Source: Myxococcales bacterium
GTDB taxonomy: Bacteria; Myxococcota_A; Polyangia; Polyangiales; Polyangiaceae
DNA length: 64,000 bases
NCBI GenBank assembly: GCA_016703425.1
Contig: JADJCA010000030.1
Location: 186,001-250,000, forward strand
Reading direction: 5' to 3'
Shown: in pieces, positions 35,827 to 43,488 of the stretch
Layout of the letters: the number at the start of each line of letters is the position of its first letter
Position numbering within the stretch: the stretch's first letter is position 1
The notes under the pieces: model-generated
What the model saw: only the letters and a program-made list of their open reading frames with translations
Told to the model about the DNA's origin: nothing
Databases searched by the model: none
Made by a program: the position numbers and the translations under genes

Positions 35827-36662
35827 CCGTCTCTCAACCCGACATCGCCTTTCTGCGGGAGCTCGTCTACAAGCGCTCCGCCATCGTCATCGAGCCCGAC
35901 AAGGACTACCTCGTCGAGGCGCGGCTAGGCCCGGTCGCCCGCGATCAGGGGTACGGCTCCATCGGTGATCTCGTAACCAAGCTGCGCGGTGGCGCGCACG
36001 CGAGCCCCGAGCTGACGACGCGCGTCGTCGAAGCGATGACCACGAACGAGACGACGTTCTTCCGCGACACCGGACCCTTCGAGGCTCTGGAGAAGCGAAT
36101 CCTTCCAGAGCTCATCAAGGCGCGGGCCGCCACCAAGACGCTCACCATCTGGTCCGCCGCCTGCTCGACGGGCCAGGAGCCCTACAGCGTCGCGATGCTC
36201 CTCGACGAAGCGTTCCCGCAGCTCAAGGACTGGCGCATCCGCATCCTCGCCACGGACCTGTCGACGGCCGTCCTCGACCGTGCCCGCGAGGGCAAGTACC
36301 GCCAACTCGAGGTGAACCGCGGCCTGCCGGCTCGATTGCTCGTGAAGTACATGGAACGCGTCGGGACCGACTGGCGGCTGAAGTCCGAGCTCCGGCAGCG
36401 CGTCGAATTTCGGCAGATGAACCTCGTCGAGCCCTGGTCCCACACGGGTCGCTTCGACGTCATCTTTCTTCGGAACGTCCTCATCTACTTCGACGTGGAG
36501 ACGAAGAAGGGAATCTTGGGGCGCATGCGCCAGACGCTCGCGCCGGACGGGTTTCTCTTCCTTGGCGGCGCCGAGACGACGCTGCACCTGGACCCGTCCT
36601 ACGAGCGTGAACAATACGAACGCGCCACGTTCTATCGGCCGACCGCCGGAGCGAAGGGTTGA
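35823..36662 (+). CDS. cheR: chemoreceptor methyltransferase CheR
   Basis: Uses S-adenosylmethionine to methylate glutamates of chemoreceptors. The 279-residue protein has the helical N-terminal domain and the methyltransferase fold; recognisable motifs are TTNETTFFRDTGPFEALEKR, IWSAACSTGQEPYSVAMLL and VIFLRNVLIYFDVETKKGIL. It overlaps cheB by 4 bases and is followed by cheX after 5 bases. No C-terminal TPR or pentapeptide-binding extension is visible. Confidence 0.95.
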   Translation: MTVSQPDIAFLRELVYKRSAIVIEPDKDYLVEARLGPVARDQGYGSIGDLVTKLRGGAHASPELTTRVVEAMTTNETTFFRDTGPFEALEKRILPELIKARAATKTLTIWSAACSTGQEPYSVAMLLDEAFPQLKDWRIRILATDLSTAVLDRAREGKYRQLEVNRGLPARLLVKYMERVGTDWRLKSELRQRVEFRQMNLVEPWSHTGRFDVIFLRNVLIYFDVETKKGILGRMRQTLAPDGFLFLGGAETTLHLDPSYEREQYERATFYRPTAGAKG

Positions 36663-36667
36663 TTGCC

Positions 36668-37108
36668 ATGATCGAAAAGGAAAACATCCTCGACTTCACG
36701 CAGACCGTCTGGACGACCGTGCTCGGCACGGAGGTCGAGCCCGGCGGCGCGCCTTCGCAGGCGCCGACGATGCAAGGCATCGTGCGCATCTCGGGCAGTT
36801 GGGAAGGAGAGATCGCCATCGAGTGCTCGCCGGCCTTCGCGAGATGGGCCGCGGCCACCATGTTCGACGCGTCGGACACGTCGCAGGACGATGTTCGCGA
36901 CGCCCTTGGAGAGCTGGCCAACATGGTCGGAGGGAACATCAAGGCCCTCTTGCCGGGGCCGAGTCACCTGTCGCCGCCGCGGGTCCAAGCCGGTCAGGGC
37001 GGGGAAGCCGATGAAGCGGTCACCGTGTTGCGGTTCACCTGCCGCGGCGAGCCGATCGCGGTGAAGGTTCGTGAGCGCCCGGGGACTGAAATGGAGAGAG
37101 GAGCCTAG
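36668..37108 (+). CDS. cheX: CheX-type CheY phosphatase
   Basis: A 146-residue protein from ATG 36668, just after cheR. The region DALGELANMVGGNIKALLPG contains the E-x2-N signature used by CheX/CheC/FliY phosphatases to dephosphorylate CheY-P. N-terminal LDFTQTVWTTVLGTEVEPGG also follows CheX. No CheZ is seen in the window, so this protein and the receiver-CheX fusion downstream are the likely signal terminators. A second cheY begins 2 bases after the stop. Confidence 0.82.
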   Translation: MIEKENILDFTQTVWTTVLGTEVEPGGAPSQAPTMQGIVRISGSWEGEIAIECSPAFARWAAATMFDASDTSQDDVRDALGELANMVGGNIKALLPGPSHLSPPRVQAGQGGEADEAVTVLRFTCRGEPIAVKVRERPGTEMERGA

Positions 37109-37110
37109 TC

Positions 37111-37470
37111 ATGAAGATTCTGGTGGTCGACGACAGCAAGGCGATGCGCATGATCGTGACGCGCACGCTCAGGCAAGCGGGCTTCGACGGGCATACGCTG
37201 GAGGAAGCCTCCAACGGCGCGGAGGCGCTCGCGAACATTCGCAAAGAGACTCCGGACCTCGTGCTTTGCGACTGGAACATGCCGGAGATGTCAGGCATCG
37301 ACCTGCTCAGCACGCTGACCGCTGAGGGCGTGTCAGTGAAGTTCGGGTTCGTCACCTCGGAGGGCACCGACGAGATGCGGGCCCGGGCGAGGGAAGCGGG
37401 CGCGCTCTTTCTCATCGCGAAGCCCTTCACGGTGGAGGCGTTCCAGGAGGCGCTCAAGCCAGTCGTCTGA
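37111..37470 (+). CDS. CheY-type response regulator (second copy)
   Basis: A 119-residue receiver (MKILVVDDSKAMRMIVTRTL) with D54 in LCDWNMPEMSG, switch residue in FVTSEGT and lysine in LIAKPFT. It resembles the first cheY but has FVTSEGTDEM where the first has VTTETE. The gene follows cheX by only 2 bases, which suggests CheX acts on this product. Two cheY genes in one chemotaxis operon often mean one motor-binding regulator and one phosphate sink; the sequence does not show which. Confidence 0.88.
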   Translation: MKILVVDDSKAMRMIVTRTLRQAGFDGHTLEEASNGAEALANIRKETPDLVLCDWNMPEMSGIDLLSTLTAEGVSVKFGFVTSEGTDEMRARAREAGALFLIAKPFTVEAFQEALKPVV

Positions 37471-37530
37471 GCCGCTCGGCGTGGTCGGAAGCCGCGTACG
37501 GCAAGAGTCGTAGTTCGGGGGAGAACCAAG

Positions 37531-38019
37531 ATGGCCGCACTGATCGTTCCCAACCTCGCGTCTGTGCTGAAGCTCTTAGGGGGCCTGCTGGGCAAGCCGG
37601 TGACGGCCAAGCCGGCTACGGCACCGCTGGCGGTCGCGCCGGCGCGGGCCATTGCCACCTACCAGGACGCGGAGGGGCATCTCCTCGCGGTTTGCGTCTG
37701 CGACGTCGCGTGCGCGGCCTACGTCGGGGCTGCGCTGTCGCTCCTCGCCCCGGCCGTGGCCGCCGAGGCGCACAAGAAGGGGAAGATTCCCGAGAGCATC
37801 ATGGAGAACTTCCACGAGGTGGTGAACGTGGCCGCGAGCCTCTTCAACGTCACCGGTGGCGGCCACGTGCGGCTCGAGAAGATTCTCGTGACGCCCTGCG
37901 ACGTGCCGGCCCCCGTGGCCTCGTTGGTGGCCAAACCGAAGACGCGGCTCGACCTCGACGTGACGGTGCCCGGCTACGGCACCGGCAAGATGAGCTTCGT
38001 CGTCCTCGAAGCGCAGTAG
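37531..38019 (+). CDS. unknown protein of the chemotaxis operon (possible CheC/CheX relative)
   Basis: A 162-residue protein preceded by GGGGGAGAACC. I do not recognise it as a defined family. One helix reads ESIMENFHEVVNVAASLFNV; its E-x2-N spacing (HEVVN) is that of the CheC/CheX phosphatase signature, and its place after cheX-cheY would suit such a role. The N-terminus (LASVLKLLGGLLGKPVTAKP) is hydrophobic and Ala/Pro-rich but not a clear signal peptide. The C-terminal part has strands (RLEKILVTPCDVPAP, KTRLDLDVTVPGYGTGKMSF) as in the CheX-like alpha/beta fold. It is the last gene of the plus-strand chemotaxis operon before strong hairpins. Confidence 0.6.
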   Translation: MAALIVPNLASVLKLLGGLLGKPVTAKPATAPLAVAPARAIATYQDAEGHLLAVCVCDVACAAYVGAALSLLAPAVAAEAHKKGKIPESIMENFHEVVNVAASLFNVTGGGHVRLEKILVTPCDVPAPVASLVAKPKTRLDLDVTVPGYGTGKMSFVVLEAQ

Positions 38020-38116
38020 TCCGCGACCTTTCGTGATGGGCCGTCCGCTCGGTGCCGTGGCCCCGCCGCTCGGCCCTGCCGCTCCTCCGCCCTGCCGCGC
38101 GAAGGCGAACACCTCA

Positions 38117-38146
38117 GGGCATCTCGCTCCAAGGAGTGAGGTGCCC
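38117..38146 (+). terminator. long stem-loop after the chemotaxis operon
   Basis: A hairpin of about 12-13 base pairs including G-T wobbles, with outer arms GGGCATCTC (38117-38125) and GAGGTGCCC (38138-38146) and inner arms GCTCC and GGAGT, closing tightly. It lies about 100 bases after the last plus-strand chemotaxis gene. A competing pairing CGCTCCAAG (38125-38133) with CTTGGAGCG (38154-38162) is also possible. The short T run expected of a classical terminator is absent. Confidence 0.5.
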
Positions 38147-38227
38147 GTCGCCGCTTGGAGCGGACGTCGCCGCCGCCCCGCTCGACGCTTGCGCGTGCCA
38201 AAGCAGCGCAGCCGCCGTCGCCTCGTA

Positions 38228-38257
38228 CCTCGACCCATCGATTTTGATGGGTCGAGG
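38228..38257. terminator. perfect 12-bp hairpin between convergent chemotaxis genes
   Basis: Arms CCTCGACCCATC (38228-38239) and GATGGGTCGAGG (38246-38257) are perfectly complementary, with loop GATTTT. It lies 19 bases beyond the stop of the minus-strand receiver-CheX gene and downstream of the plus-strand operon, so it may end transcription from both sides. The 256-base gap 38020-38275 holds this, the preceding hairpin and nothing else I can identify. Confidence 0.6.
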
Positions 38258-38275
38258 CTCGGGTGGCCTCGGGCC

Positions 38276-39453
38276 TTACGCTGCCGCGACGGCGGCGCTT
38301 GCGGCGTCGGGGGCCGACAGCTCGATCACCTGGGTGCGCGGCAGTTGCCGTGCGAGGCGCTCACAGAGGCTCTCGGTGAGGCGCGTCCCGGCTCGAATGA
38401 GCAGCGCGCCGGCGGCGGTGTGGACGTCCTCGGCTACGACCATGCCTTCGCGGAGCATGGCGGCGGAGAGCTTGATGTTCCCTTGCGTGCGCGCCCCAAC
38501 GAGCACCATCAGCGACGAGGTGCCGACCTTGAAGAGGAGTCGCTGGTGCGTCGAATACGGCTTCAGGAGGACGGTCTCGTCCGCTTGCGTGGCGCGCTTC
38601 GGCAAGCCGCCCGTGAAGATCTGGTTGATGCCCGAGAAGCCGTTCTTGGTCGAACCCATGCTGATGTTCGCGAGTTCGGAGAGGAGGTCGAGCGCCGTTT
38701 CCTCGTCGGCTTCGCCGAAGAGTTGCTCGGCGATGGCGCGGAGCGAAGCGCGCTCTGCCATGACTGTGAGACCGAGCTCCACGCCATGGACCACGTCGGT
38801 CAGCGGTATCGTCGTCGCGACCGCGTCGACGAGGCGAACCCCGCCGCGGAGCTGGTGGCGACCTCCTGCTGCAAGAACTGCGCGAACACGGTCTGGAGGA
38901 CCGTGTCGAGCGTCCGCCACGGCACCGTGGCAGCGATGCCCTCGGTCGCGGCGCCAGAGGGCTCTACGGCACCCGGATGGAGCGTCGCCGTCGCGGCCGC
39001 CGCCGTGGCCGCGAGGTAGGCGTTCATGTCGAGGCGCCGAAGCGCGCTCTCGAGCTCGCCCACGCGGGCACGGAGCTTGGTCTCGAGCCGCACGATGCGC
39101 TCTCCGGCGCGAACGCGCGCGCGGAGCTCATCGATGGGGCGCGACTTGGCGATGAAGTCGTCGACGCCCGCGGAGAAGGCCGACGAGATCGTCTGCTCGC
39201 TCTCCTTACCGGTGCGCATGATGATGTAGAGGTAGTGCGGAAGCTCCATCTGGCGGAGCTGCGTGACGAACTCTGCGCCGGAGAGCCCGGGCATCATCAT
39301 GTCGGTGATCACGATGTGGGGCGGCTCTTGGCTGACGATCGGCAGGGCCTCGTGAGCCGACTTCGCCAACCGAACGCGATGACCAAGCTTCTCAACGAGG
39401 CGGGCCACCAGCGGGCCGTCGGTGGGGCAGTCTTCTACGATGAGGACGTCCAT
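38276..39453 (-). CDS. receiver-CheX-like fusion (one frame break)
   Basis: ATG 39453 opens a receiver domain (MDVLIVEDCPTDGPLVARLV, D51 in ITDMMMPGLSG, IIMRTGKES, KSRP), then a coiled linker (RIVRLETKLRARVGELESAL). The frame runs off at about 38855, and the rest reads in another frame: LRGGVRLVDAVATTIPL, a CheX/CheC-like domain with ALDLLSELANISMGSTKNGF (E-x2-N phosphatase signature), and a tail LREGMVVAEDVHTAAGALLI/RAGTRLTESLCERLARQL of the kind that ends HD-GYP-type regulators. Adding one C at ACCAGC (giving VATQLRGGV) joins the two frames, so I treat it as a single gene of about 392 codons with an assembly deletion. It is probably a phosphorylation-controlled CheY-P phosphatase. It lies 3 bases downstream of the next receiver gene. 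Confidence 0.72.
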
Positions 39454-39456
39454 CGG

Positions 39457-40050
39457 TTAGTCACCCAAGGCCGAGAGGGCGCCGCGAAGGTGCTTTACGC
39501 GTTCGTGCGAGTCGCCGAGCACGGCCTCGACGACGTGAAGGTGGCGTCGCATGAAGGCGCGCGCCTTCACGCGATCCTCGCGCGACTGGTAGGTCTCCGC
39601 GAGGGCTCGGACGAGGTCGGCGTCATTCGACGCGCTGCGCGCCAAGGCGGCTCGCAACACGGTCTCGTCGCTGGCGCTGGCGCCGCAGGTGACGCGCTCG
39701 GCGAGGTGGAGACGCGCCTCGAAGTCCTCGGCCGCGATGGGCTTGATGAGGACGTCGTCGGCGCCGGCCCCGAGGGCCTCGAGGCGATCCTCGGGAGTGG
39801 AGAGCGCCGTGTAGACGATGATGTAGGTCTCCCGGGTTGCGTCGCCGGCTCGCACCTGCTGGCACAGGTCGACGCCCGAGAGGCCCGGCATGAGCCAATC
39901 GGTGACGATGACGTGCGGCTGGAAGGAGTCGACCAAGGCCAAGGCGGCCTCGCCCGTCTCGGCGAGAGCCACCTCGTGGTCCAAGGCAACGGCGACGCTC
40001 TGGGCGTACAGGAGCGCGATGGGGTCGTCGTCCGCGATCAGCACACGCAT
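39457..40050 (-). CDS. response regulator receiver with helical C-terminus
   Basis: A 197-residue protein with a receiver domain (MRVLIADDDPIALLYAQSVA; D51 in VTDWLMPGLSGVD; VYTALST; VLIKPIAAEDFEARL) and a helical C-terminal tail (about 130-197, ARSASNDADLVRALAETYQS) without a recognised output domain. GGAGG stands 5 bases before the ATG at 40050; the open frame to 40179 is ignored. A sigma-28-type promoter candidate lies at 40098-40124. The receiver-CheX gene follows after 3 bases, so the two are co-transcribed. Divergent from the Hpt gene, with which it could form a phosphorelay. Confidence 0.85.
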   Translation of the reverse strand: MRVLIADDDPIALLYAQSVAVALDHEVALAETGEAALALVDSFQPHVIVTDWLMPGLSGVDLCQQVRAGDATRETYIIVYTALSTPEDRLEALGAGADDVLIKPIAAEDFEARLHLAERVTCGASASDETVLRAALARSASNDADLVRALAETYQSREDRVKARAFMRRHLHVVEAVLGDSHERVKHLRGALSALGD

Positions 40051-40097
40051 AGAACCTCCAGGCCGCGTGGAGAAGGAGAGACGCGGGCTCACCTCCC

Positions 40098-40124
40098 TGA
40101 ACGGAGGGCCACTCCAGAACTTGA
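40098..40124 (-). promoter_or_regulatory. sigma-28-type promoter candidate for the receiver/CheX operon
   Basis: On the minus strand TCAA, 15 bases, TCCGTTCA. The -10-like element is identical to that ahead of the receiver gene at 43481 and differs by one base from that of the left flagellin gene. The predicted start is near 40091, giving a 5' leader of about 41 bases with GGAGG. Confidence 0.55.
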
Positions 40125-40148
40125 GAGGTGTGAACGTGCCGGCTCCAC

Positions 40149-40176
40149 TTAAGGACCTCGCCTCGCCGACCGTTCC
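40149..40176 (+). promoter_or_regulatory. sigma-28-type promoter candidate for the Hpt gene
   Basis: TTAA (40149-40152), 16 bases, ACCGTTCC (40169-40176). It fits the pattern with a spacer one base longer than the flagellin promoters, as also seen for cheA. The predicted start is near 40183, which would leave a leader of only a few bases before ATG 40188 and about 17 before ATG 40200. Confidence 0.4.
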
Positions 40177-40187
40177 CATCGGTAGGG

Positions 40188-40568
40188 ATGGCAGTGAACA
40201 TGGCGATCGATCTCACGACGGTCCGAGACGTTGCAGGTGACGATGACGCGTTCGTTCGGAGCGTTCTCGGGGCCTTTCGTCGCAACGCGAACCGCCTCCG
40301 CGGCCAGCTCGCGGCGGCGGCGGCGTGCGGCGAGACGGCGACCCTCAAGCAAGTGGCCCATGGGCTCAAAGGCTCGCTGCGTACCCTCGGAGCGTTTGAC
40401 GCGGCGGCCGCGGCGCTCTCCATCGAGGAGTTCGAGGACGACGGCGGCGTGGAGGTCGACGGCCAGAGGGGCGGCGTCGCCTACCAGGCCCTGACGGAGC
40501 GCTTCGCGGAGGAGCTAGACGCGGTCCTCGCCGAAGTGGACGCGCTCCTCGACGGCCGGTCCGCGTGA
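40188..40568 (+). CDS. Hpt domain protein
   Basis: A 126-residue histidine phosphotransfer protein with H58 in VAHGLKGSLRTLGAFDAA. The helical bundle runs DDDAFVRSVLGAFRRNANRL through RFAEELDAVLAEVDALL. ATG 40188 and ATG 40200 are both possible starts; the second leaves the domain intact. Stand-alone Hpt proteins pass phosphate between receivers, and it is flanked by single-domain receivers on both sides, so a phosphorelay with those is likely. Divergent from the receiver gene at 40050. Confidence 0.85.
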   Translation: MAVNMAIDLTTVRDVAGDDDAFVRSVLGAFRRNANRLRGQLAAAAACGETATLKQVAHGLKGSLRTLGAFDAAAAALSIEEFEDDGGVEVDGQRGGVAYQALTERFAEELDAVLAEVDALLDGRSA

Positions 40569-40656
40569 GCTCTTTGGCACACGCGAGCGCGCACGCGAGC
40601 CGGCGCGGATGGGGGCAGCGATGGGTGTGGGGGATGGTGGATTGGGGACGGGGCCG

Positions 40657-41043
40657 ATGACAAATCGGCGGCGCGTGCTCCTGGTCGATGACGAAGAGGG
40701 AATACGGCGCGGTCTCGCCCGAAGCCTGGGCCGGTACCACGAGATTCATACGGCCTCTGATGGCCATCAAGGCATCGGCGCCGTGGAACGCGACGGCCCC
40801 TTCGTGGCGGTCGTTGCCGACCTTCAGATGCCAGGCATGGACGGGCTCGCGATGCTCCGCGAGGTGGCGCGCATTGCACCGCGCACGCTGCGGATTCTCT
40901 TCACCGGCACCCTCGACGCGTCGCGCCTCGTAGACGCCGCGGTGGATCTCGAGCTCTTTCGCGTCATCTACAAGCCCGCGTCGACGGCGGATCTGCTCGC
41001 CGCCCTCGCCGCCGCGGCGCTCGAGTACGACCGGCCGCGGTGA
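40657..41043 (+). CDS. stand-alone response regulator receiver
   Basis: A 128-residue receiver (MTNRRRVLLVDDEEGIRRGL) with D55 in VVADLQMPGMDG, switch residue in ILFTGTLD and lysine in IYKPAS. The DDEE pocket and ILFTGTLDASRLVDAAVD form resembles the receivers of RpfG/HD-GYP-type regulators more than CheY. It follows the Hpt gene by 88 bases on the same strand. Earlier in-frame ATGs at 40609 and 40621 would add a Gly-rich leader and are less likely. Confidence 0.82.
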   Translation: MTNRRRVLLVDDEEGIRRGLARSLGRYHEIHTASDGHQGIGAVERDGPFVAVVADLQMPGMDGLAMLREVARIAPRTLRILFTGTLDASRLVDAAVDLELFRVIYKPASTADLLAALAAAALEYDRPR

Positions 41044-41206
41044 GGCATGGCCGCAAGCTTCCGAGCGACGTGACACGCGACTGGCTGGCGTCCGCTCACG
41101 CCAGGGTGATCTCGACCTGCGATCGCGCCCCGGGAAGGCGGCCGTCGTCCAATCGCGAGAGCTGCGAGAAAAACGTCGGGAACGGAACCTGCGTTGCCTC
41201 GCGCTT

Positions 41207-41365
41207 ATGGCTTCGTGCGGCTGCTACAGCGACCCAGGCCGGGTCGTCGACGCCAACACGAACACCACCTGCGTCACCGCCGCTGCTCCTTTCCGTTGCA
41301 GCGTCCAGCGTGGGCCCATTGGCTCGGCGTGCGCGTGCGAGGGGCAAGCCGGAGTTATCAAGTAG
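41207..41365 (+). CDS. possible small Cys-rich protein or gene remnant
   Basis: An open frame of 52 residues beginning MASCGCYSDPGRVVDANTNT, with six cysteines in CxC and spaced single forms, ending ACACEGQAGVIK. The upstream sequence in a neighbouring frame also has a Cys-containing stretch (ESCEKNVGNGTCVAS), so this may be the C-terminal fragment of a broken Cys-rich secreted protein rather than a gene in its own right. I see no signal peptide and no convincing ribosome binding site. It sits in the irregular interval 41044-42073, upstream of an 11-G run. Nothing else supportable lies between 41044 and this ORF. Confidence 0.25.
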   Translation: MASCGCYSDPGRVVDANTNTTCVTAAAPFRCSVQRGPIGSACACEGQAGVIK

Positions 41366-41385
41366 CAAGCGGGGGGGGGGGCTGG

Positions 41386-42073
41386 GTGGAGCGCAGCACG
41401 TCGCAACGCTTGTCCCCGAGGTCGTCGCCCTCACCGAGGCTCGCTGACGCGTCCACGGGGGGCGAGCCGTGCCTTCGAATCGACGCCCGCTTTGCGCTGT
41501 CGTCGGGGGACCCAGTCTTCGAAGTCGCGACGTTGCGCCGTCCGGAGTTCGTGCTTCGGTACACCCGCGGCCATGGCATCTCGGTTGACGAGCGGCTGAT
41601 CACCGCGTCCTTTCCTACGGTCGGCGATTCGCGCCGACGCGTCGCGCGGGTGCTGGTCAACGGGGCGCTCGCGGTCGACGAAGCCTTCCTCGCCCCAGGT
41701 GCGGCGATCCTTCTCGATGCCCCCGGCCTTCGACCTGCAGTTCGAGAACCTCGCGATCGACGTACCAACCGCCCCGTCCATGGGTGACCGCGTTGGGCTT
41801 TCGGGTCGGCAGGTTCAGCGCATTTTCGACGACTTCGGACGTCGCTATCCACTCAACGCCCAGAGTTGGCGCGACGCGAGAAATCGTTGGCGTGTCGAAA
41901 ACGCGACGCTGCTCTTGAGCCGGCCAGAGCTTACCGTTCTGCAAGTAGCCCGCGAGGTCGGCTATGCGTCGCCCAACGCGCTCGCGCGAGCTCTGGGGCA
42001 GGCCGGATTCCCGCCGCCAGCGCTCCTTCGGAAGCGGCTCCGAGAAATGTCCGAAACGGATCCCGTCCGCTGA
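41386..42073 (+). pseudogene. AraC-family regulator, frame-broken
   Basis: Two overlapping frames together describe one AraC-type transcription factor. The first (from about 41386 to about 41725) carries an N-terminal domain with GEPCLRIDARFALSSGDPVF and VARVLVNGALAVDEAFLAPG. The second (to 42073) begins PPAFDLQFENLAIDVPTAPS and contains the helix-turn-helix region VGLSGRQVQRIFDDFGRRYP ... LTVLQVAREVGYASPNALAR. Removing one C from the CCCCC run at 41720-41724 joins them (LLDAPAFDLQFENL). The true start is unclear: a third frame just after the 11-G run (HVATLVPEVVALTEAR) may be its original N-terminus, so there may be more than one lesion. Either decaying or misassembled; the latter fits the other one-base breaks in the window. 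Confidence 0.6.
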
Positions 42074-42100
42074 GCCGATTCGCTGCCAGCGTGGCGGGCG

Positions 42101-43120
42101 ATGGCGATGCGCACTCTTCTGGGACTCGGAACCGTACTTCTTCTTTCGCTGACGAGCTGCGGGGCGCCGTCGTCCGTCGATTCCGTCGGCCAGGCGACGC
42201 AGCCGATCACAGGCGGCACAGCGGATGACGTGGACGTCTCCTCCGTTCTCGTCATCGCCAAAGGCGACGGCATCGACGGTCGCTGCTCGGGCGTCATTGT
42301 ATCCCCGCACGTGGTGCTCACGGCGGCGCACTGCGTACAGGTGGATGCGAAGTGCACGGTGTTTGTTGGCGCGGACTACAACGATCGCGCCGCCCGAATG
42401 CGGCCCGAAAACCTCGTCGACGTCGTCGAGCGTCACTCGCATCCGCGCTACAAAGCCTCGACGAACACGCATGATCTCGGCGTTCTCATCACGGCGATGG
42501 CGCTCGCTCCTCCTCCCGCGCGGATGAACGGCACGCCTCTCGTGCCTGCGGACCGCGGGACACCCATTCGGATCGTCGGTTACGGGCAAACGAGCGGCAG
42601 CTCGAAGGCGATGGGGCGACGAAGGCAGGGAGAGTCGACGCTCGCGGGGGTCGACGCATCAAGCCTCGTCGTCGACGGCGTCCCGAACATCTGCCTCTTC
42701 GACTCGGGTGGCCCGACCTTCATGCGGCGAGAGGACGGTCAAGAGGCCGTCGTGGGCATTCACTTCATCATCGACTCCGCGACGTGCGATGGTCAGGGCG
42801 TCGACGTTCGTGTCGACGCGAACGTTGCGTTCATCGATGGTCACGTGGCGGCGGCTGAGGTCTCTGCTGCTGCGGGCCCATCGTCAAACCAAACGGCCGG
42901 CGATGCGAGCACGGCGGCGGACAGCGCGGCCACGGGCGATAGCAAGGCGGGATGCTCAATGTCCGAGAGACGTCCGACTTCGGCGGCGGCTCTTCTCGCC
43001 TCACTCGCCGCAGCCTCCCTCAGCGTGTTGTGGCAGCGTCGCCGCGCGCGGCAGCTCAGCGCCCCTTCGCCGCCGCCGCGACGAGACGATCGGCCAGGGC
43101 GACGAGGCCGGCGGCAGTGA
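42101..43120 (+). CDS. trypsin-like serine protease with MYXO-CTERM-like tail
   Basis: A 339-residue S1-family protease. It opens with a signal peptide and lipobox (LLLSLTSC), a short propeptide and the mature-type N-terminus ITGGTADDVDVSSVLVIAKG. The triad is His in VLTAAHCV, Asp in THDLGVL and Ser in CLFDSGGPTF, where the common C-x-GDSGGP is altered to CLFDSGGP. The C-terminus has a MYXO-CTERM-like sorting signal: a Cys (SKAGCSMSERR), a hydrophobic stretch (ALLASLAAASLSVLW) and an Arg cluster (QRRRARQ). Having both a lipobox and this tail is odd. Start ATG 42101 or 42107. The last 65 bases overlap the converging receiver gene. No neighbouring substrate gene is evident. Confidence 0.8.
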   Translation: MAMRTLLGLGTVLLLSLTSCGAPSSVDSVGQATQPITGGTADDVDVSSVLVIAKGDGIDGRCSGVIVSPHVVLTAAHCVQVDAKCTVFVGADYNDRAARMRPENLVDVVERHSHPRYKASTNTHDLGVLITAMALAPPPARMNGTPLVPADRGTPIRIVGYGQTSGSSKAMGRRRQGESTLAGVDASSLVVDGVPNICLFDSGGPTFMRREDGQEAVVGIHFIIDSATCDGQGVDVRVDANVAFIDGHVAAAEVSAAAGPSSNQTAGDASTAADSAATGDSKAGCSMSERRPTSAAALLASLAAASLSVLWQRRRARQLSAPSPPPRRDDRPGRRGRRQ

Positions 43121-43481
43121 ACGGCTTTACGACCCAGCCGCTCGCGCCAAGGGTCCGTCCGCGCGCGATGATCTCAGGGCTGGCCTCCGTCGTGACCATC
43201 ACGCACTTGACGTGCGTCGAGCGGGGGGCCATTCGCTCCAGCACAGCCATCCCGTCGAGGTTTGGCATGTGAACGTCACAGAACATGCAGACAATGTTTG
43301 GGTGGGCCGCGAATTGCGCGAGGGCCTCGTCACCGTCGCCCGCGAGGATCACCTCGTAGCCCGCGCCGGTGAGGGCCCGCTCCGCCAGCGACCTCACGAC
43401 CACCGAGTCGTCCACCACGAGCACCTTGGGTCGCGGGGGGGCCGATGAAGCGGCGACGTCGCTGCAGAGGGGCGTGGGCAT
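43056..43481 (-). CDS. CheY-like response regulator next to fliS
   Basis: A 141-residue protein with an 18-residue N-terminal extension (MPTPLCSDVAASSAPPRPKV) and a receiver domain: D24/D25 pocket, D69 in MFCDVHMPNLDG, VMVTTEAS and VVKPFTAAGLV. The switch region VTTEAS is close to CheY proteins. A sigma-28-type promoter candidate (43489-43515) ends close to the start codon, so the message would be nearly leaderless, or translation begins farther in. It lies 49 bases downstream of fliS on the same strand and overlaps the protease gene at its 3' end. Its place in the flagellar class suggests that it acts on the flagellar motor. Confidence 0.87.
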   Translation of the reverse strand: MPTPLCSDVAASSAPPRPKVLVVDDSVVVRSLAERALTGAGYEVILAGDGDEALAQFAAHPNIVCMFCDVHMPNLDGMAVLERMAPRSTHVKCVMVTTEASPEIIARGRTLGASGWVVKPFTAAGLVALADRLVAAAAKGR

Positions 43482-43488
43482 GTCGTGG

